Assembly: GCA_036785325.1 (NCBI GenBank)
Contig: JAXIVH010000038.1
Location: 141,501-205,500, forward strand
Direction: 5' to 3'
DNA: 64,000 nucleotides
Origin: Urophycis tenuis
Taxonomy: Eukaryota; Chordata; Actinopteri; Gadiformes; Phycidae
Both the position numbers and the translations under genes were made by a program. The notes beneath the pieces were generated by a model. That model ran no database searches. It saw only the letters and a list, made by a program, of their open reading frames with translations, and was not told the origin of the DNA. Below, one piece after another: positions 60,513 to 64,000 of this stretch; within the stretch, counting starts at the first letter, position 1, and every line of letters begins with the position of its first letter.

Positions 60513-63500
60513 TTTTCTTTCCACAGCCAACAGAACACACATGAATCAGCTTATTATTTCGACGACCCATGGGCAAATATAGTCATGCCATACGTCGTTG
60601 GAAAGCTTAGATTTCCCCGTTTAAAATGAGCCAATCTCCGAGCAATTTGGTTGCTCACAGACAAATCTGCGTCAGGTTGACTGAAGTCTACACAGCAGCT
60701 AAAGACATACCTTCAACGTTTCAATTAACATCAATCTTTCCTTACAGAACACAAATGAATTAGCTTAGTATTTCAACGACCCTTTAGTGAATATAGTCTT
60801 GCCATACGCCGTTGGAAAGCTTAGATTTCCCCGCTTAAAATGAGCCCATCCGCGAGCAGTCTGGTTGATCACAGACTAAACTGCGTCAGGTTGACTGAAG
60901 TCTACCCAGCAGCTAAAAACATACCTTCAACGTTTCATTTAACATCAATCTTTCCTTACAGAACACAAATTAATTAGCTTAGTATTTCAACGACCCATGA
61001 GTCAATATAGTCTTGCCATACGCCGTTGGAAAGCTTAGATTTCCCCGCTTAAAATGAGCCCATCCGCGAGCAGTCTGGTTGATCACAGACTAAACTGCGT
61101 CAGGTTGACTGAAGTCTACCCAGCAGCTAAAAACATACCTTCAACGTTTCAATTAACATCAATCTTTCCTTACAGAACACAAATTAATTAGCTTAGTATT
61201 TCAACGACCCTTTGGTGAATATAGTCTTGCCATACGCCGTTGGAAAGCTTAGATTTCCCCGCTTATAATGAGCCCATCCCCGAGCAATTTGGTTGCTCAC
61301 AGACTAAACTGCGTCAGGTTGACTGAAGTCTACCCAGCAGCTAAAAACATACCTTCAACGTTTCAATTAACATCAATCTTTCCTTACAGAACACAAATTA
61401 ATTAGCTTAGTATTTCAACGACCCATGAGTCAATATAGTCTTTCCATACGCCGTTGGAAAGCTTAGATTTCCCCGCTTAAAATGAGCCCATCCGCGAGCA
61501 GTCTGGTTGATCACAGACTAAACTGCGTCAGGTTGACTGAAGTCTACCCAGCAGCTAAAAACATACCTTCAACGTTTCAATTAACATCAATCTTTCCTTA
61601 CAGAACACAAATTAATTAGCTTAGTATTTCAACGACCCATGAGTCAATATAGTCTTGCCATACGCCGTTGGAAAGCTTAGATTTCCCCGCTTAAAATGAG
61701 CCCATCCGCGAGCAGTCTGGTTGATCACAGACTAAGCTGCGTCAGGTTGACTGAAGTCTACCCAGCAGCTAAAAACATACCTTCAACGTTTCAATTAACA
61801 TCAATCTTTCCTTACAGACCACAAATTAATTAGCTTAGTATTTCAACGACCCATGAGTCAATATAGTCTTGCCATACGCCATTGGAAAGCTTAGATTTCC
61901 CCGCTTAAAATGAGCCCATCCGCGAGCAGTCTGGTTGATCACAGACTAAACTGCGTCAGGTTGACTGAAGTCTACCCAGCAGCTAAAAACATACCTTCAA
62001 CGTTTCAATTAACATCAATCTTTCCTTACAGAACACAAATTAATTAGCTTAGTATTTCAATGACCCATGAGTCAATATAGTCTTGCCATACGCCGTTGGA
62101 AAGCTTAGATTTCCCCGCTTAAAATGAGCCCATCCGCGAGCAGTCTGGTTGATCACAGACTAAACTGCGTCAGGTTGAATGAAGTCTACACAGCAGCTAA
62201 AAACATACCTTTAACGTTTCAATTAACATCAATCTTTCCTTACAGAACACAAAATAATTAGCTTAGTATTTCAACGACCCTTTGGTGAATATAGTCTTGC
62301 CATACGCCGTTGGGAAGCTTAGATTTCCCCGCTTATAATGAGCCCATCCCCGAGCAATTTGGTTGCTCACAGACTAAACTGCGTCAGGTTGACTGAAGTC
62401 TACCCAGCAGCTAAAAACATACCTTCAACGTTTCAATTAACATCAATCTTTCCTTACAGAACACAAATTAATTAGCTTAGTATTTCAACGAGCCATGAGT
62501 CAATATAGTCTTTCCATACGCCGTTGGAAAGCTTAGATTTCCCCGCTTAAAATGAGCCCATCTCCGAGCAATTTGGTTGCTCACAGACAAATCTGCGTCA
62601 GGTTGACTGAAGTCTACACAGCAGCTAAAGACATACCTTCAACGTTTCAATTAACATCAATCTTTCCTTACAGAACACAAAAGAATTAGCTTAGTATTTC
62701 AACGACCCTTTAGTGAATATAGTCTTGCCATACGCCGTTGGAAAGCTTAGATTTCCCCGCTTAAAATGAGCCCATCCGCGAGCAGTCTGGTTGATCACAG
62801 ACTAAACTGCGTCAGGTTGAATGAAGTCTACCCAGCAGCTAAAAACATACCTTAAACGTTTCAATTAACATCAATCTTTCCTTACAGAACACAAATTAAT
62901 TAGCTTAGTATTTCAACGCCCCTTTGGTGAATATAGTCTTGCCATACGCCGTTGGAAAGCTTAGATTTCCCCGCTTATAATGAGCCCATTCCCGAGCAAT
63001 TTCGTTGCTCACAGACAAAACTGCGTCAGGTTGACTGAAGTCTACCCAGCAGCTAAAAACATACCTTCAACTTTTCAATTAACATCAATCTTTCCTTACA
63101 GAACACAAATTAATTAGCTTAGTATTTCAACGACCCATGAGTCAATATAGTCTTTCCATACGCCGTTGGAAAGCTTAGATTTCCCCGCTTAAAATGAGCC
63201 CATCCGCGAGCAGTCTGGTTGATCACAGACTAAACTGCGTCAGGTTGACTGAAGTCTACCCAGCAGCTAAAAACATACCTTCAACGTTTCAATTAACATC
63301 AATCTTTCCTTACAGAACACAAATTAATTAGCTTAGTATTTCAACGACCCATGAGTCAATATAGTCTTGCCATACGCCGTTGGAAAGCTTAGATTTCCCC
63401 GCTTAAAATGAGCCCATCCGCGAGCAGTCTGGTTGATCACAGACTAAGCTGCGTCAGGTTGACTGAAGTCTACCCAGCAGCTAAAAACATACCTTCAACG

Positions 63501-64000
63501 TTTCAATTAACATCAATCTTTCCTTACAGACCACAAATTAATTAGCTTAGTATTTCAACGACCCATGAGTCAATATAGTCTTGCCATACGCCATTGGAAA
63601 GCTTAGATTTCCCCGCTTAAAATGAGCCCATCCGCGAGCAGTCTGGTTGATCACAGACTAAACTGCGTCAGGTTGACTGAAGTCTACCCAGCAGCTAAAA
63701 ACATACCTTCAACGTTTCAATTAACATCAATCTTTCCTTACAGAACACAAATTAATTAGCTTAGTATTTCAATGACCCATGAGTCAATATAGTCTTGCCA
63801 TACGCCGTTGGAAAGCTTAGATTTCCCCGCTTAAAATGAGCCCATCCGCGAGCAGTCTGGTTGATCACAGACTAAACTGCGTCAGGTTGAATGAAGTCTA
63901 CACAGCAGCTAAAAACATACCTTTAACGTTTCAATTAACATCAATCTTTCCTTACAGAACACAAAATAATTAGCTTAGTATTTCAACGACCCTTTGGTGA
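60513..64000. repeat. 214-bp satellite, at least 16 monomers, continuing past the window
   Basis: The longest run without a W module. It contains an 8-monomer duplication of 1712 bp: rare variants CAGACTAAGCTG (61737 and 63447), TACAGACCACAAA, GCCATTGGAAAGC (61881 and 63593) and ACACAAAATAATTAG (near 62250 and 63960) recur at that distance. Confidence 0.95.

Noticed and set aside
43639..64000. Regularly spaced repeats as a possible CRISPR array
   Set aside because: The whole 214-bp unit repeats without unique spacers, and all other evidence is vertebrate.

Overview
This is non-genic, repeat-dominated vertebrate DNA, most likely from a ray-finned (teleost) fish and of subtelomeric or pericentromeric type. 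The evidence is long (TTAGGG)n-derived arrays (vertebrate telomere repeat), a fish-type L2/CR1-group LINE with a 7-bp repeat tail, vertebrate-style splice signals and (TG)n microsatellites. There are no bacterial genes, no rRNA or tRNA genes that I can recognise, and no intact cellular protein gene.

Layout. (1) 1-5800: a 214-bp HindIII-type satellite in which one monomer is split by a ~0.97-kb module (called W here). W carries TA/TG microsatellites and, on the minus strand, a 504-bp exon-like segment bounded by a 3' splice site and a GTAAGT donor. The second W copy is interrupted by a 3.2-kb L2-like LINE at 1526-4751, whose endonuclease and reverse transcriptase are intact. (2) 5800-6790: a transition zone with decayed satellite, three inverted CCAAT boxes in a ~43-bp tandem repeat, a C17 tract, and a telomere-like array that becomes more perfect from left to right. 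(3) 6791-43638: a tandem macrosatellite of 14 units plus a truncated 15th (U0-U14). The standard unit is ~2.78 kb and contains block A/B (unique-looking, ~1.2 kb), block C (a ~0.93-kb degenerate TTAGGG-hexamer array) and block D (~0.66 kb, with a hairpin, duplicated CTCF-like motifs and a LINE tail). Units U0, U10 and U12 lack D. (4) 43639-64000: the same 214-bp satellite and W modules resume in the same orientation, with W copies separated by whole numbers of monomers (8, 14, 8, 12, 7, then at least 16).

The only protein-coding sequence with clear function is the LINE. The W exon looks like a captured fragment of a transposase-like or repeat-derived host gene, amplified with the satellite. 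The most interesting candidate is the macrosatellite: each unit places a ZNF143/Staf-like and ETS-like promoter signature about 30 bp from the start of a TTAGGG-like array, with consensus splice donors and CTCF-like motifs nearby. That arrangement could support TERRA-like or antisense transcription, but this is inference from motifs only. Copies within the arrays are too similar to each other to test coding constraint from this window alone.
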